Positions 16,526 through 25,677 of a DNA stretch of 64,000 nt are shown piece after piece. Origin of the DNA: RZYY01 sp036794825. Lineage in GTDB: Bacteria > Bacteroidota > Bacteroidia > Bacteroidales > 4484-276. Where the stretch lies: contig DAIRGA010000001.1 in the NCBI GenBank assembly GCA_036794825.1, positions 248,001 to 312,000 of the forward strand. Reading direction: 5' to 3'. The notes beneath the pieces were generated by a model. The model worked only from the letters and a program-made list of their open reading frames with translations. It searched no databases and was not told the DNA's origin. The position numbers were made by a program, and so were the translations under genes. Position 1 is the stretch's first letter; every line of letters starts with the position of its first letter.

Positions 16526-17959
16526 ATGAAAAATGCAAAACAACTCCTTTTCTGGATTTTCAGCCTGAGTGTGGTTTTTGGGCTGACGCTTCCGGTGTTG
16601 ATTCAGGATGCCATGTTCCAGGATGCCATGCTCTACAGCAGCGTGTCGCACAATCTCAGCCAGGGCATTGGCACTTTCTGGTTTCCGCAATACAGCAAGC
16701 TGAACATTGCTGGGTTGTCGTCGTTTCACGAGCATCCGCCGCTGGTTTTTGGGGTACAATCGCTCTTTTTTAAAGTTCTTGGCAGCTCAATTTACGTGGA
16801 AAGGTTTTACACTTTACTGATGATTGTCCTGACGGTGATTTTGATAAATCATTTGTGGAAAATGCTCTTCCTGCCCTCGGACGGTCAACGCCAATTGGGC
16901 TGGCTGGCGGTTTTGTTCTGGATTTCGATACCCGTCTGTTTTTGGTCTTACCGAAGCAACATGATGGAAAATACTATGGCCATCTTCGACCTGCTGGCTG
17001 TGATTTTCTTTCTTCATACAGTCAGGTCGGGTAAAAATAAGTGGCTCTGGCTGGCAGCTTCCGGATTGATGATTTTTCTGGCCTCCTTCAGCAAAGGTGT
17101 TCCCGGGCTATTCCCCCTGGCTGCACCTTTCATCTATTGGATTGTCTGGAAAGAAAACTCATTTTCAGGATGTGTCCGGCAAACTCTGATCCTGACAGCA
17201 GTACCGATATTGATCTATATTATCCTGACCCTGTTTCCTGAAAGCCGGGAAAGTCTTTACAACTATGTGTTTAAAAGGTTATTGATGCGGGTGGATGTAA
17301 TGCCGACAGCTGATTACCGGCTCGAAATTTTGTGGCGGCTGGTAAAAGAAATGATTCCGTTGATAATAATGGTAGCCATTGTTTTGATTATTACGGGATA
17401 CAGAAAGGCGGCCTCAGGAATATCTGATAACCTCAGGAAAATCATCTTCTTCATGCTCATCGGGTTGTCGGGTTCAGCGCCGATGACCCTTACAATGGTG
17501 CAAAAAGGGTGGTATTTAACACCGGCTTTTCCCTATTTTGCCATTGGTTTTGCAATGATTATTTCGCCAATAATTTCTGGGTGGGTGGAGAGGATCAACC
17601 CAAATAAAAGAGGTTTTGCCATTTTCAGACTTATAACGTTGCTGCTGGTTCTTGGTGTGATCATTATTACGGCTTCACAATATGGTAATGTGTCGCGCGA
17701 AAGGGATACCGTGGCTGATGTTTACGAAATCGGGAAGGTCGTTCCGCGACAATCTGCCCTTACCTGTGAGCCGGATTTGTACGACGAGTATAATTTCATC
17801 CTCGAAGGTTTTCTGGTCAGGTATTTCAACATTTCGCTTGATCCAAACGAGCACAACGACTTCTACCTGAAGCAGAAATCCTCTTCAGCAATTGTTCCGG
17901 ACGGGTATGAGCCGGTTGACATCAGCCTGAAAAAGTTTGAGTTGTACCGCAAGCGATAG
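16526..17959 (+). CDS. GT39/ArnT-like membrane glycosyltransferase
   Basis: The 477-residue product is polytopic, with about ten hydrophobic segments. Its first periplasmic loop has an acidic catalytic-type motif (QDAMFQDAMLYSSVSHNL) followed by FHEHPPLVFGVQSLFFK, the arrangement of the PMT/ArnT/GT39 superfamily, which uses lipid-linked sugars on the outer face of the membrane. The acceptor could be lipid A, a protein or another glycan and cannot be inferred. The C-terminal ~70 residues are soluble. It lies between the ATPase remnant and the pyrophosphatase, with no evident operon partner. Confidence 0.82.
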   Translation: MKNAKQLLFWIFSLSVVFGLTLPVLIQDAMFQDAMLYSSVSHNLSQGIGTFWFPQYSKLNIAGLSSFHEHPPLVFGVQSLFFKVLGSSIYVERFYTLLMIVLTVILINHLWKMLFLPSDGQRQLGWLAVLFWISIPVCFWSYRSNMMENTMAIFDLLAVIFFLHTVRSGKNKWLWLAASGLMIFLASFSKGVPGLFPLAAPFIYWIVWKENSFSGCVRQTLILTAVPILIYIILTLFPESRESLYNYVFKRLLMRVDVMPTADYRLEILWRLVKEMIPLIIMVAIVLIITGYRKAASGISDNLRKIIFFMLIGLSGSAPMTLTMVQKGWYLTPAFPYFAIGFAMIISPIISGWVERINPNKRGFAIFRLITLLLVLGVIIITASQYGNVSRERDTVADVYEIGKVVPRQSALTCEPDLYDEYNFILEGFLVRYFNISLDPNEHNDFYLKQKSSSAIVPDGYEPVDISLKKFELYRKR

Positions 17960-18010
17960 TGCCAATTTCTAAAAACTTATTAAATAGCTTCATCATTAGC
18001 CGATTAATTT

Positions 18011-18018
18011 TACTTTTG
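18011..18018 (+). promoter_or_regulatory. -7 promoter element for the pyrophosphatase
   Basis: TACTTTTG, a perfect TAnnTTTG match, sits 53 bases before the start codon in an AT-rich leader. Confidence 0.55.
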
Positions 18019-18071
18019 CGGCCATTATCAATCAATTAATTATTAATGTATTAACTAATTACAATTGAATT

Positions 18072-20279
18072 ATGGAGAATATCCCGGGTATTTTTTGGTT
18101 AGCACCAATTAGTTCGGTTCTTGCTCTGACTTTTGCTTACATCTTTTTTAAAAATATGATGAAGGCATCCGAGGGCACCGACGTGATGAAAAAGATCGCG
18201 ATGCATGTGCGTAAAGGCGCAGGAGCTTATTTGCGGCAACAGTACAAAGTTGTTGGAATAGTGTTCATTATCATTACCGCCATTTTCAGTGTAATGGCTT
18301 ACGGATTAGGAATCCAGAATCCGTGGGTACCATTTGCCTTCTTAACGGGTGGTACCTTTTCCGGTCTTGCTGGTTTCTTTGGGATGAAAGCTGCAACCTA
18401 TGCATCAGCCCGCGTGGCCAATGCCTGCCGCGATTCTCTCGACGGCGGCCTTCGTCTTGCATTCCGCAGTGGAGCAGTGATGGGCCTTACCGTTGTCGGA
18501 CTGGTTCTGCTTGATATTTCGCTTTGGTTCATTGTTCTCAATCTTGCAATTCCGGAAACTACAGCCGGAATGAAAATGCTGACCATCACCGCTACAATGC
18601 TTACCTTCGGGATGGGTGCTTCCACTCAGGCGTTGTTTGCCCGTGTCGGCGGCGGGATCTACACCAAAGCAGCCGACGTTGGCGCTGACCTGGTGGGAAA
18701 AGTAGAAGCCGGAATCCCTGAGGATGATCCGCGTAACCCCGCTACCATTGCTGATAATGTGGGCGATAACGTAGGCGACGTTGCCGGTATGGGCGCCGAC
18801 CTTTTTGAATCTTTTGCAGGTTCTGTGCTTGCCACTGCACTGCTTGGCGCTGCCGCTTACCTTAGTTTTGGCGAAAGCATGCAGATCAATGCTGTTCTTG
18901 CTCCGCTGCTCCTTGCCGCAGTGGGAACTTTACTTTCCATCGCCGGTGTTTATATGGTAAAAACCAAAGAAGGGGCTACCCAGAAGCAATTGCTCAAATC
19001 GTTGGGTTTTGGAGTCAATTTCTCAGCATTTTTGATTGTGATTTTTTCATTCATTATTCTTTATTTCCTCAAATTCGAAAATTACATCGGGCTTTGGGGG
19101 TCAATTGTTGTGGGGCTTCTGGCTGGTATAGGAATCGGACAATCCACCGAATATTACACAGCTTCAGCCTACAAGCCAACCCAAAAGATTGCCGAAAGCA
19201 GCCAAACCGGTCCGGCTACGATTATTATTTCAGGAATTGGAGTAGGTCTTGTTTCTACTGCGATTCCTTTGCTCATCATTTCCGTTGCCATCACCCTGGC
19301 TTACGGTTTTGCCACACCTACGCTCTTCTCATTCGCTGCCGCTGATATCAACTTTGGATTATATGGAATCGGAATTGCCTCAGTGGGTATGCTTTCGACA
19401 CTTGGCATTACGCTTGCCACTGACGCTTACGGCCCCATTGCCGACAATGCCGGCGGAAATGCTGAGATGGCACACCTTGGCAAAGAAGTCCGCAAACGTA
19501 CCGACGCTCTTGACTCCCTGGGAAATACCACCGCTGCTACAGGTAAAGGTTTTGCCATCGGTAGCGCTGCTCTTACAGCTCTCGCTCTTTTGGCAGCTTA
19601 CTTTGAAGAGGTGAAGATCATGTTCGTCCATTTCCTTGATCGCCCGAACGAATTAATCAACGGAATAGCTGCAAAGGATGCAAATTTCATTGATTTTGTT
19701 TATCATTACGAGATTCACCTGATGAATGCCAGGGTGCTTGTTGGTATCCTGATTGGCGTGATGGCTGTATTTCTTTTCAGCGGAATGACCATGAACGCTG
19801 TTGGCCGCGCTGCGCAGAAAATGGTGGATGAAGTTCGTCGCCAGTTCCGCGAAATTAAAGGTATTATGCAAGGCGAGGCTGAGCCAGACTATGCCCGTTG
19901 TGTGGCAATTTCGACCAAAGGCGCACAGCAGGAAATGCTACTTCCCTCCCTGATGGCGCTGATTATTCCAATCCTTGTTGGTCTGGTATTTGGCGTGGCT
20001 GGCGTAACCGGCCTGCTAATCGGAACCACAAGCACCGGATTTGCTCTTGCAATTTTTATGGCAAATGCAGGAGGCGCATGGGACAATGCCAAGAAATACA
20101 TCGAAGAGGGTAATCATGGCGGAAAAGGATCGGATAACCACAAAGCTGCCGTAATTGGCGACACTGTGGGTGACCCGTTCAAAGACACATCTGGACCTAG
20201 CCTTAATATCCTCATTAAGCTGATGGCAATGGCTTCGGTAGTAACCGTGGGCGTGGCCGTGTCCTACCATCTGCTGTAA
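18072..20279 (+). CDS. hppA: Membrane-bound ion-translocating pyrophosphatase
   Basis: HppA couples hydrolysis of pyrophosphate to pumping of H+ or Na+ across the cytoplasmic membrane. The 735-residue, ~16-helix product has the active-site block DVGADLVGKVEAGIPEDDPR, followed by NPATIADNVGDNVGDVAGMG. The C-terminal half contains DAYGPIADNAGGNAEMA and KAAVIGDTVGDPFKDTSGP. The sequence GNTTAATGKGFAIG has Ala where K+-independent enzymes have Lys, which by established family knowledge predicts K+ dependence. H+ versus Na+ specificity is left open. It has its own promoter element and terminator and is monocistronic. Confidence 0.96.
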   Translation: MENIPGIFWLAPISSVLALTFAYIFFKNMMKASEGTDVMKKIAMHVRKGAGAYLRQQYKVVGIVFIIITAIFSVMAYGLGIQNPWVPFAFLTGGTFSGLAGFFGMKAATYASARVANACRDSLDGGLRLAFRSGAVMGLTVVGLVLLDISLWFIVLNLAIPETTAGMKMLTITATMLTFGMGASTQALFARVGGGIYTKAADVGADLVGKVEAGIPEDDPRNPATIADNVGDNVGDVAGMGADLFESFAGSVLATALLGAAAYLSFGESMQINAVLAPLLLAAVGTLLSIAGVYMVKTKEGATQKQLLKSLGFGVNFSAFLIVIFSFIILYFLKFENYIGLWGSIVVGLLAGIGIGQSTEYYTASAYKPTQKIAESSQTGPATIIISGIGVGLVSTAIPLLIISVAITLAYGFATPTLFSFAAADINFGLYGIGIASVGMLSTLGITLATDAYGPIADNAGGNAEMAHLGKEVRKRTDALDSLGNTTAATGKGFAIGSAALTALALLAAYFEEVKIMFVHFLDRPNELINGIAAKDANFIDFVYHYEIHLMNARVLVGILIGVMAVFLFSGMTMNAVGRAAQKMVDEVRRQFREIKGIMQGEAEPDYARCVAISTKGAQQEMLLPSLMALIIPILVGLVFGVAGVTGLLIGTTSTGFALAIFMANAGGAWDNAKKYIEEGNHGGKGSDNHKAAVIGDTVGDPFKDTSGPSLNILIKLMAMASVVTVGVAVSYHLL

Positions 20280-20303
20280 TCATTTTAATCTGATAAAAAA
20301 TTT

Positions 20304-20338
20304 CCGCCCTGCGTCTGATGGATGAAGGGCGGTTTTTA
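20304..20338 (+). terminator. Rho-independent terminator after hppA
   Basis: CCGCCCT (20304-20310) pairs with AGGGCGG (20326-20332) across a 15-base loop, followed by TTTTT. Confidence 0.85.
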
Positions 20339-20401
20339 TTTTCAGGGTGAATACGGACAAGCCCGGAAAGAGCGTTTCAACCCCTTATTTTCGTAAATTG
20401 C

Positions 20402-20409
20402 TATCTTCG
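20402..20409 (+). promoter_or_regulatory. -7 promoter element that decides the DUF2723 start
   Basis: TATCTTCG is a TAnnTTcG variant of the -7 element. It lies 34 bases before ATG 20443 but downstream of an in-frame GTG at 20347, so the GTG start is unlikely. Confidence 0.4.
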
Positions 20410-20442
20410 CACCGCAATTTCAGTTACTTCAACAACGAATCA

Positions 20443-23400
20443 ATGGAAAATTACAAAAAGCTCAACAACCTGATCGGGTGGGGCGTATTTTTAATCGCCA
20501 CCATCGTTTACTTTCTGACTATCGAGCCTACCGCCAGTTGGTGGGACTGTGGCGAATACATAGCCACCTCGTACAAGCTGCAGGTTGGACACCCCCCGGG
20601 AGCACCTTTTTTCCAGTTGGTGGGAAGGTTTTTCTCCCTTTTTGCTTTTGGCGATGTTTCCAAAGTTGCTTTGATGATGAATGGAATGTCGGCCTTGTCA
20701 AGCAGTTTTACTATTCTTTTTCTCTTCTGGAGTATCACCATTCTGGCCCGCAAGGCTGCTTTGTTAAGTGGTGAAATGACAACCGGCAAAATGATAGCCA
20801 TTTTCGGCAGCGGCGTTGTTGGCGCCCTGGCTTACACTTTCAGCGATTCATTCTGGTTTTCAGCAATCGAAGGCGAGGTTTACGCCATGTCGTCATTATT
20901 CACTGCCATAGTATTCTGGGCTATACTTCGCTGGGAAGGAGAGGAGGGACAACCTCATTCGGCAAGGTGGATTTTGCTCATTGCTTACCTGGTAGGTCTT
21001 TCCATCGGAGTGCACATGCTTAACCTGCTTGCTATACCTGCTATCGTTTTTGTTTATTACTTCAAAAAGTACCAGCCTACATTGAAAGGCATGCTGACCG
21101 CCGGCGCCATCTCCCTTTTCATACTCGCTTTCATTATGTATGCGGTAATCCCTGAAATCGTTAACCTGTTTGCCCATACGGAGATTCTATTCGTGAATAC
21201 GTTGGGAATGCCGTTCAATGCAGGTACTGTTTTCCTTGCCCTGCTGATGGTTGCAATGATCGTATTTTTTATTAAAGCAACTACAACCACCGAGGGAAAA
21301 GTTGTTAAAACGGCCATAATACTTGCCACCATACTTTTCGTTCTGATACTTGCCGAAAGCAAATCCGCAGGCAATTTCATCTTCAGGTTGCTTCTTGGCG
21401 GGCTGATGGCCGGCGGAATCTATTATTTCAGGCATCAGCGGGCACATCTCAATACCGTCGCACTAAGCCTCGCTTTCCTGTTGATTGGTTATTCAAGCTT
21501 TATCCTGATTATTATCCGTGCAAATGCCAATACGCCGGTAAACGAGAACAATCCGGACGACGCCATCGGGCTGCTTTCGTACCTTAACCGTGAGCAGTAT
21601 GGCAACTGGCCGCTTTTACATGGTCCATATTATAACTCGCCCACAATTGATTACAAAGATGGAAATCCGGTCTATGTGCGCAATGTTGAAAAGGGAAAAT
21701 ATGTGATTGCCGATTCCCGCAAAGGTGTGGAGCCAATCTATCATCCTGATTTTACTACTGTTTTCCCGCGAATGTGGAGCAATCAGAAAAGCCTGCATGT
21801 GAATGAATACAAACGGTGGGGAAATGTTAAAGGTGTACCAATGCGGCATGTCAATGAGCGCGGCGAAACGGAAGTGATTCAGAAGCCTACATTCGGCGAA
21901 AATCTGACCTATTTTTTCCGTTACCAGGTTGGATTCATGTACCTGCGCTATTTTATGTGGAATTTCTCCGGACGACAAAACGACATCCAGGGTCATGGCG
22001 AGGTGGAAAACGGCAACTGGATTACCGGAATTGACGGGCTGGATGCAAAACGGCTTGGCAATCAGAAAAACCTCCCGCCAAGCATGCAGAACTGGGGAAA
22101 CAACAAATTCTACCTTCTCCCGCTGATACTCGGCCTGATCGGGCTTTTCTTCCAGTTCAACCGCGATTATAAAAACGGAATTGTAGTTACGCTGCTATTC
22201 CTGATGACAGGCCTGGCCATCATCGTTTACCTGAATCAATACCCCTACCAGCCACGTGAGCGGGACTATGCTTATGCTGGTTCGTTCTACGCATTCGCTA
22301 TCTGGATTGGGTTTGGGGTGTACGGCATCTATAATTTCCTCTCCAGGTTTTTGAATCATAACATGTCGGCAGTGGTTTCTACCGGAGTTGCACTGGCGCT
22401 GGTACCGGGAATCATGGCCAGTGAGGGTTGGGACGATCACAACCGCTCGGGTAAATACGCTGCTCTCGATTTTGCCATCAATTACCTCGAATCCTGCGAA
22501 CCCAATGCCATCATTTTTACCAATGGCGATAACGATACATTTCCCCTCTGGTACGCCCAGGAAGTGGAAGGAATCCGCACCGACATACGCGTGGTAAATT
22601 ACATGCTCGCCTCCGGGGAGTGGTATATCCATCAGAAAATGCGAAAGGTTTACGACTCGCCACCTCTGCCGTTTACCATCTCCAAAAAGAATTACGATAA
22701 AGGAGTGAACAACTATGTGCCCTTCTTTGAGCGGGTTAAAGGAACCTGGGAATTGAAGGAGATCATAGACTTTATCGCCAAAGACGACAACCGTACTAAG
22801 GTGCAGTTGCAGGACGGAAGTTACATCAATTTCATCCCCACCAAAGACCTCAAAATCACTATTGATGCTAATGATCTGATTGCACGCGGGATTGTGAAAG
22901 AGGAACTCAGAGAGCGAATTCCAAAGGAAATTTCATGGAAAGTGCAGCAGAATTTTCTTTACAAAAACGACCTCATGCTGCTCGATTTCATTGCTTCAAA
23001 CAACTGGGAACGACCCATCTATTTCACCAGCCCGTCGGCAGTCGAAGGGGTGATTGACCTGACACAATTCTGCCATCTCGAAGGTATAGCCTATCGTTTT
23101 ATGCCGGTGTATGCCGATCATTTGATGGAAGGACTTGGCGGAATCAATGTTGACAGGGCTTATGATTTGTTGGTCAACAAAGCACGCTGGGGCAGACTGA
23201 ACGAACCCGAAGTGTACATTGACCCGGAAAGCCGCCGCAATGCTGTAATGCCGCGGCAAAACTACTTCAGGCTGGCTTCCGCACTGATTGATCTCAACAA
23301 AATGGATTCGGCGGTGAAAGTGCTTGATACCTGCCAGAAATATTTCCCCGACACCAAGATTTATTACGACATGTACACCCTGCCGATGGTGGAATACTAC

Positions 23401-23643
23401 TACGAGGCCGGTGCAATGGAGAAGGGGAATCAGGTATCGGATATCCTGCTAAAAAATTACGAGGCCGATCTTCAGTACTACTCAACGCTCGAAAGTTATT
23501 TCCAGGATTATTATCAGAAAGAGACCGAGCGGGCTTTCAGCATTTTGCAGCATCTTGCCTCCATTTCGCGCCGCTTTGAACAGGAAGATCAGGCCAAAAA
23601 GATTGAAAGTTCGATGAATCTGATGCTGGATAAATTTATGTAG
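20443..23643 (+). CDS. DUF2723 (TMEM260-like) membrane protein, probable protein O-glycosyltransferase
   Basis: The product has 1066 residues from ATG 20443, which follows the promoter element. The N-terminal ~400 residues hold many membrane helices and the DUF2723 signature: TIEPTASWWDCGEYIATSYK, then LQVGHPPGAPFFQLVGR. A second membrane block lies near residues 555-680, with the conserved YQPRERDYAYAGSFYAF. A large soluble C-terminal part follows, with NAIIFTNGDNDTFPLWYAQE and helical, TPR-like repeats at the end. The vertebrate member TMEM260 is a protein O-mannosyltransferase (GT117), and the fold relates to PMT/STT3 enzymes. By analogy this protein may glycosylate exported proteins, but the bacterial substrate is an inference. 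Confidence 0.85.
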   Translation: MENYKKLNNLIGWGVFLIATIVYFLTIEPTASWWDCGEYIATSYKLQVGHPPGAPFFQLVGRFFSLFAFGDVSKVALMMNGMSALSSSFTILFLFWSITILARKAALLSGEMTTGKMIAIFGSGVVGALAYTFSDSFWFSAIEGEVYAMSSLFTAIVFWAILRWEGEEGQPHSARWILLIAYLVGLSIGVHMLNLLAIPAIVFVYYFKKYQPTLKGMLTAGAISLFILAFIMYAVIPEIVNLFAHTEILFVNTLGMPFNAGTVFLALLMVAMIVFFIKATTTTEGKVVKTAIILATILFVLILAESKSAGNFIFRLLLGGLMAGGIYYFRHQRAHLNTVALSLAFLLIGYSSFILIIIRANANTPVNENNPDDAIGLLSYLNREQYGNWPLLHGPYYNSPTIDYKDGNPVYVRNVEKGKYVIADSRKGVEPIYHPDFTTVFPRMWSNQKSLHVNEYKRWGNVKGVPMRHVNERGETEVIQKPTFGENLTYFFRYQVGFMYLRYFMWNFSGRQNDIQGHGEVENGNWITGIDGLDAKRLGNQKNLPPSMQNWGNNKFYLLPLILGLIGLFFQFNRDYKNGIVVTLLFLMTGLAIIVYLNQYPYQPRERDYAYAGSFYAFAIWIGFGVYGIYNFLSRFLNHNMSAVVSTGVALALVPGIMASEGWDDHNRSGKYAALDFAINYLESCEPNAIIFTNGDNDTFPLWYAQEVEGIRTDIRVVNYMLASGEWYIHQKMRKVYDSPPLPFTISKKNYDKGVNNYVPFFERVKGTWELKEIIDFIAKDDNRTKVQLQDGSYINFIPTKDLKITIDANDLIARGIVKEELRERIPKEISWKVQQNFLYKNDLMLLDFIASNNWERPIYFTSPSAVEGVIDLTQFCHLEGIAYRFMPVYADHLMEGLGGINVDRAYDLLVNKARWGRLNEPEVYIDPESRRNAVMPRQNYFRLASALIDLNKMDSAVKVLDTCQKYFPDTKIYYDMYTLPMVEYYYEAGAMEKGNQVSDILLKNYEADLQYYSTLESYFQDYYQKETERAFSILQHLASISRRFEQEDQAKKIESSMNLMLDKFM

Positions 23644-23688
23644 GCATTGCCAGAAAACTACTATTGTTATAAATCATTGTTGACCCCA

Positions 23689-23741
23689 ACCCAAATGGGA
23701 GCAATGATTTTCAAAGATGTTACCCCTTACCCAAATGGGAG
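23689..23741. repeat. 13-base direct repeat pair
   Basis: ACCCAAATGGGAG occurs at 23689-23701 and again at 23729-23741, exactly 40 bases apart. Each copy contains a short CCCA/TGGG palindrome. The stretch is non-coding and leads into the larger foldback element. Confidence 0.6.
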
Positions 23742-23875
23742 AACACTAAAAATCAGCAGTTTGGAAAAGTCCCTTTTTGTGGATTTAGGGGTAAATAGGG
23801 TCTGCTGAAAAAGGCCTAATCCATTGGAATATAATAAGTTAAATCAATAATTTCTTATTCCTTCTGCAAGGGTTT

Positions 23876-24066
23876 GGTAAATATTGCCTGAAAAACCTTT
23901 CACCAGATATTTCGGTGCGCTGCACCTTTAACCCCATCACCTTACAAAATACTACAAAGATTATCGGTGCTCTGCACCTGCAAAATGAGCCACAGAGTGG
24001 CGATAATCTTTGTGGGAGAAATAAAATGAATTGAAACGAGAGGTGCAGCGCACCGCAATATTTACC
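23876..24066. repeat. Nested foldback (MITE-like) element
   Basis: Four perfect inverted-repeat pairs are nested around one centre: GGTAAATATTGC (23876-23887) with 24055-24066; CGGTGCGCTGCACCT (23913-23927) with 24041-24055; CAAAGATTATCG (23955-23966) with 24001-24012; and a central hairpin GCCAC-AGA-GTGGC (23989-24001). A near-copy of the second arm, CGGTGCTCTGCACC, lies at 23965-23978. No coding frame is present. It looks like a non-autonomous mobile element or a highly structured RNA. Confidence 0.75.
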
Positions 24067-24114
24067 TTCTGAGTTTATCAGCTAGCCCTAAATAAGCTTT
24101 TTGAACTGGACTCA

Positions 24115-25032
24115 CTATTGCTTTTGATAAATTTCCAGCAAAGCATCCTTTGCCTTTTCGTACCGGAACTCAAATCCCTGATTCATCAGTTTTTCAGGTA
24201 TTACTTTCTGGCCATTCAGCACCATCTCTTCTCCCATCTGTCCCATCAGCAGCTTGATGGCAATTGATGGAACCTGCAGCCACGACGGACGCTTCATGGC
24301 ATAACCCAATGACCGGGCGAATTCCTTCATCGTAACCGGCTGTGGCGCAGTAAGATTGAAGGCGCCTTTGGATTGAGGATTTTCGAGTAAATAGGTAATG
24401 GCCCGGATTTCATCCTCTAAATGAATCCACGAAAACCATTGTTTACCCGTTCCGATATGCCCGCCAATCCAAAACTTGAAGGGGGTTTGCATCTGTTTCA
24501 GCGCACCGCCGCCCGGATCGAGTACTACACCGGTTCTTAAAAATACAAGCCGCACAGAAGGGTCAAGTTCCGCAGCTGCCGACTCCCATTTTTGACTGAC
24601 TTCGGCCAGAAATCCACTTCCTGTTACATCTTTCTCAGTAAAGACCTTCATCAGGTGAGCGCCATAAAAACCAATGGCGCTTGCCTGTAGCAGAGCTCCC
24701 GGTTTTTTCGTACTATTATTGATGGCCTTCACCACAGCATTTGTGGAGTTGACACGGCTTTCGATGATTTGTTGTCTCCTTTTCTCAGTCCAGCGCCCTC
24801 CGGCAATGTTTTCGCCTGCCAGGTTAACAACAGCGTCCGAACCGTTTACTATTCCGGTTAAAATATCCACGCTCCTGCCATCCCAACCCGCAAAATCCTT
24901 ATGCCCGGGAAAAAGTTCCTTTGCCCTGCCGGTGCTTCGCGAAACAATTACTACCTGGTGGTTTTTGGCCGTAAGATGCTCAGCCAGCTTTCGTCCAATC
25001 AGTCCGGTAGCGCCGATGATGATGATTTTCAT
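24115..25032 (-). CDS. TIGR01777-type NAD-dependent epimerase/SDR protein
   Basis: The 305-residue product is an atypical extended SDR like YfcH/SDR39U1. It starts with the NAD(P) motif IIIGATGLIGRKLAEHL and contains VVNLAGENIAGGRW and RVNSTNAVVKAI (here SRVNSTNAV), diagnostic of the TIGR01777 family. WSSWIHLEDE-like sequence (WFSWIHLEDEIRAI) precedes a C-terminal DUF1731 tail rich in MKRPSWLQVPSIAIKLLMG. Relatives affect cell division or chlorophyll metabolism in other organisms, but no activity is assigned here. It lies 8 bases after the peroxiredoxin gene and ends a four-gene run. Confidence 0.9.
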   Translation of the reverse strand: MKIIIIGATGLIGRKLAEHLTAKNHQVVIVSRSTGRAKELFPGHKDFAGWDGRSVDILTGIVNGSDAVVNLAGENIAGGRWTEKRRQQIIESRVNSTNAVVKAINNSTKKPGALLQASAIGFYGAHLMKVFTEKDVTGSGFLAEVSQKWESAAAELDPSVRLVFLRTGVVLDPGGGALKQMQTPFKFWIGGHIGTGKQWFSWIHLEDEIRAITYLLENPQSKGAFNLTAPQPVTMKEFARSLGYAMKRPSWLQVPSIAIKLLMGQMGEEMVLNGQKVIPEKLMNQGFEFRYEKAKDALLEIYQKQ

Positions 25033-25040
25033 GTTATTGG

Positions 25041-25637
25041 CTATTTTAGTTTTTCCAGAATTTGAAGCGCTTCGGTAACGTGTTTTTCGGCATTGAGCTG
25101 CGAGTTGAAAATATGCCGCACCGTTCCCGTCTTGTCAACGATATAGGTAACCCGGCCGGGCAAAAGGCCCAGCAAATCGGAAGGGACGCCGAACAATTTT
25201 CTTACCCGCTTATTGACATCGCTTAACAGCCTGAAGGGTAAACGATGTTTTTCAGCGAAATTCTTATGCTTCTCCACACTGTCGGCGCTGATTCCAAAAA
25301 CTTCAGCCCCATATTCCTGAAAAACTACAAACTGATCCCTGAAGCTGCAAGCCTCAGCAGTGCATCCCGGGGTGTCGTCTTTGGGGTAAAAGTAAATGAC
25401 CAGGTTATTTTTACCGACAAAATCCATGATATTCACCATTTTCTCATCCTGGTCGGGAAGGGAAAATTCCGGAACTTTTGAACCGACTTTAATGCTCATG
25501 TTATTTGAAATATTGTGTTGATTTAAAAACCAGATAGTTATTACTAAAAAGAAAATTAGCAGCAAACTCCAGATAAAAAAGCCACTGATGTTTTTCCTTT
25601 TTGAAAAATTATGGTTCGAAAAGAATTTGCTTGCCAT
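25041..25637 (-). CDS. bcp: Thioredoxin-dependent peroxiredoxin (Bcp/PrxQ), possibly membrane-anchored
   Basis: Bcp reduces hydrogen peroxide and lipid hydroperoxides using thioredoxin. The core begins at MSIKVGSK (ATG at 25499), giving a typical 152-residue enzyme with peroxidatic Cys46 in DDTPGCTAEAC and resolving Cys51. An upstream ATG at 25637 would add 46 residues: a basic stretch, then a hydrophobic segment (FFIWSLLLIFFLVITIWFL) that could anchor it in the membrane. The frame is open even further up but would overlap the photolyase gene. I give the longer form, because it fills the gap after phr, while noting that the short start is equally possible. TrxB is encoded at 13.8 kb. Confidence 0.85.
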   Translation of the reverse strand: MASKFFSNHNFSKRKNISGFFIWSLLLIFFLVITIWFLNQHNISNNMSIKVGSKVPEFSLPDQDEKMVNIMDFVGKNNLVIYFYPKDDTPGCTAEACSFRDQFVVFQEYGAEVFGISADSVEKHKNFAEKHRLPFRLLSDVNKRVRKLFGVPSDLLGLLPGRVTYIVDKTGTVRHIFNSQLNAEKHVTEALQILEKLK

Positions 25638-25677
25638 AACGATTTTAAGGGGAAATGTTTTGGTTAACGATTGAAAA

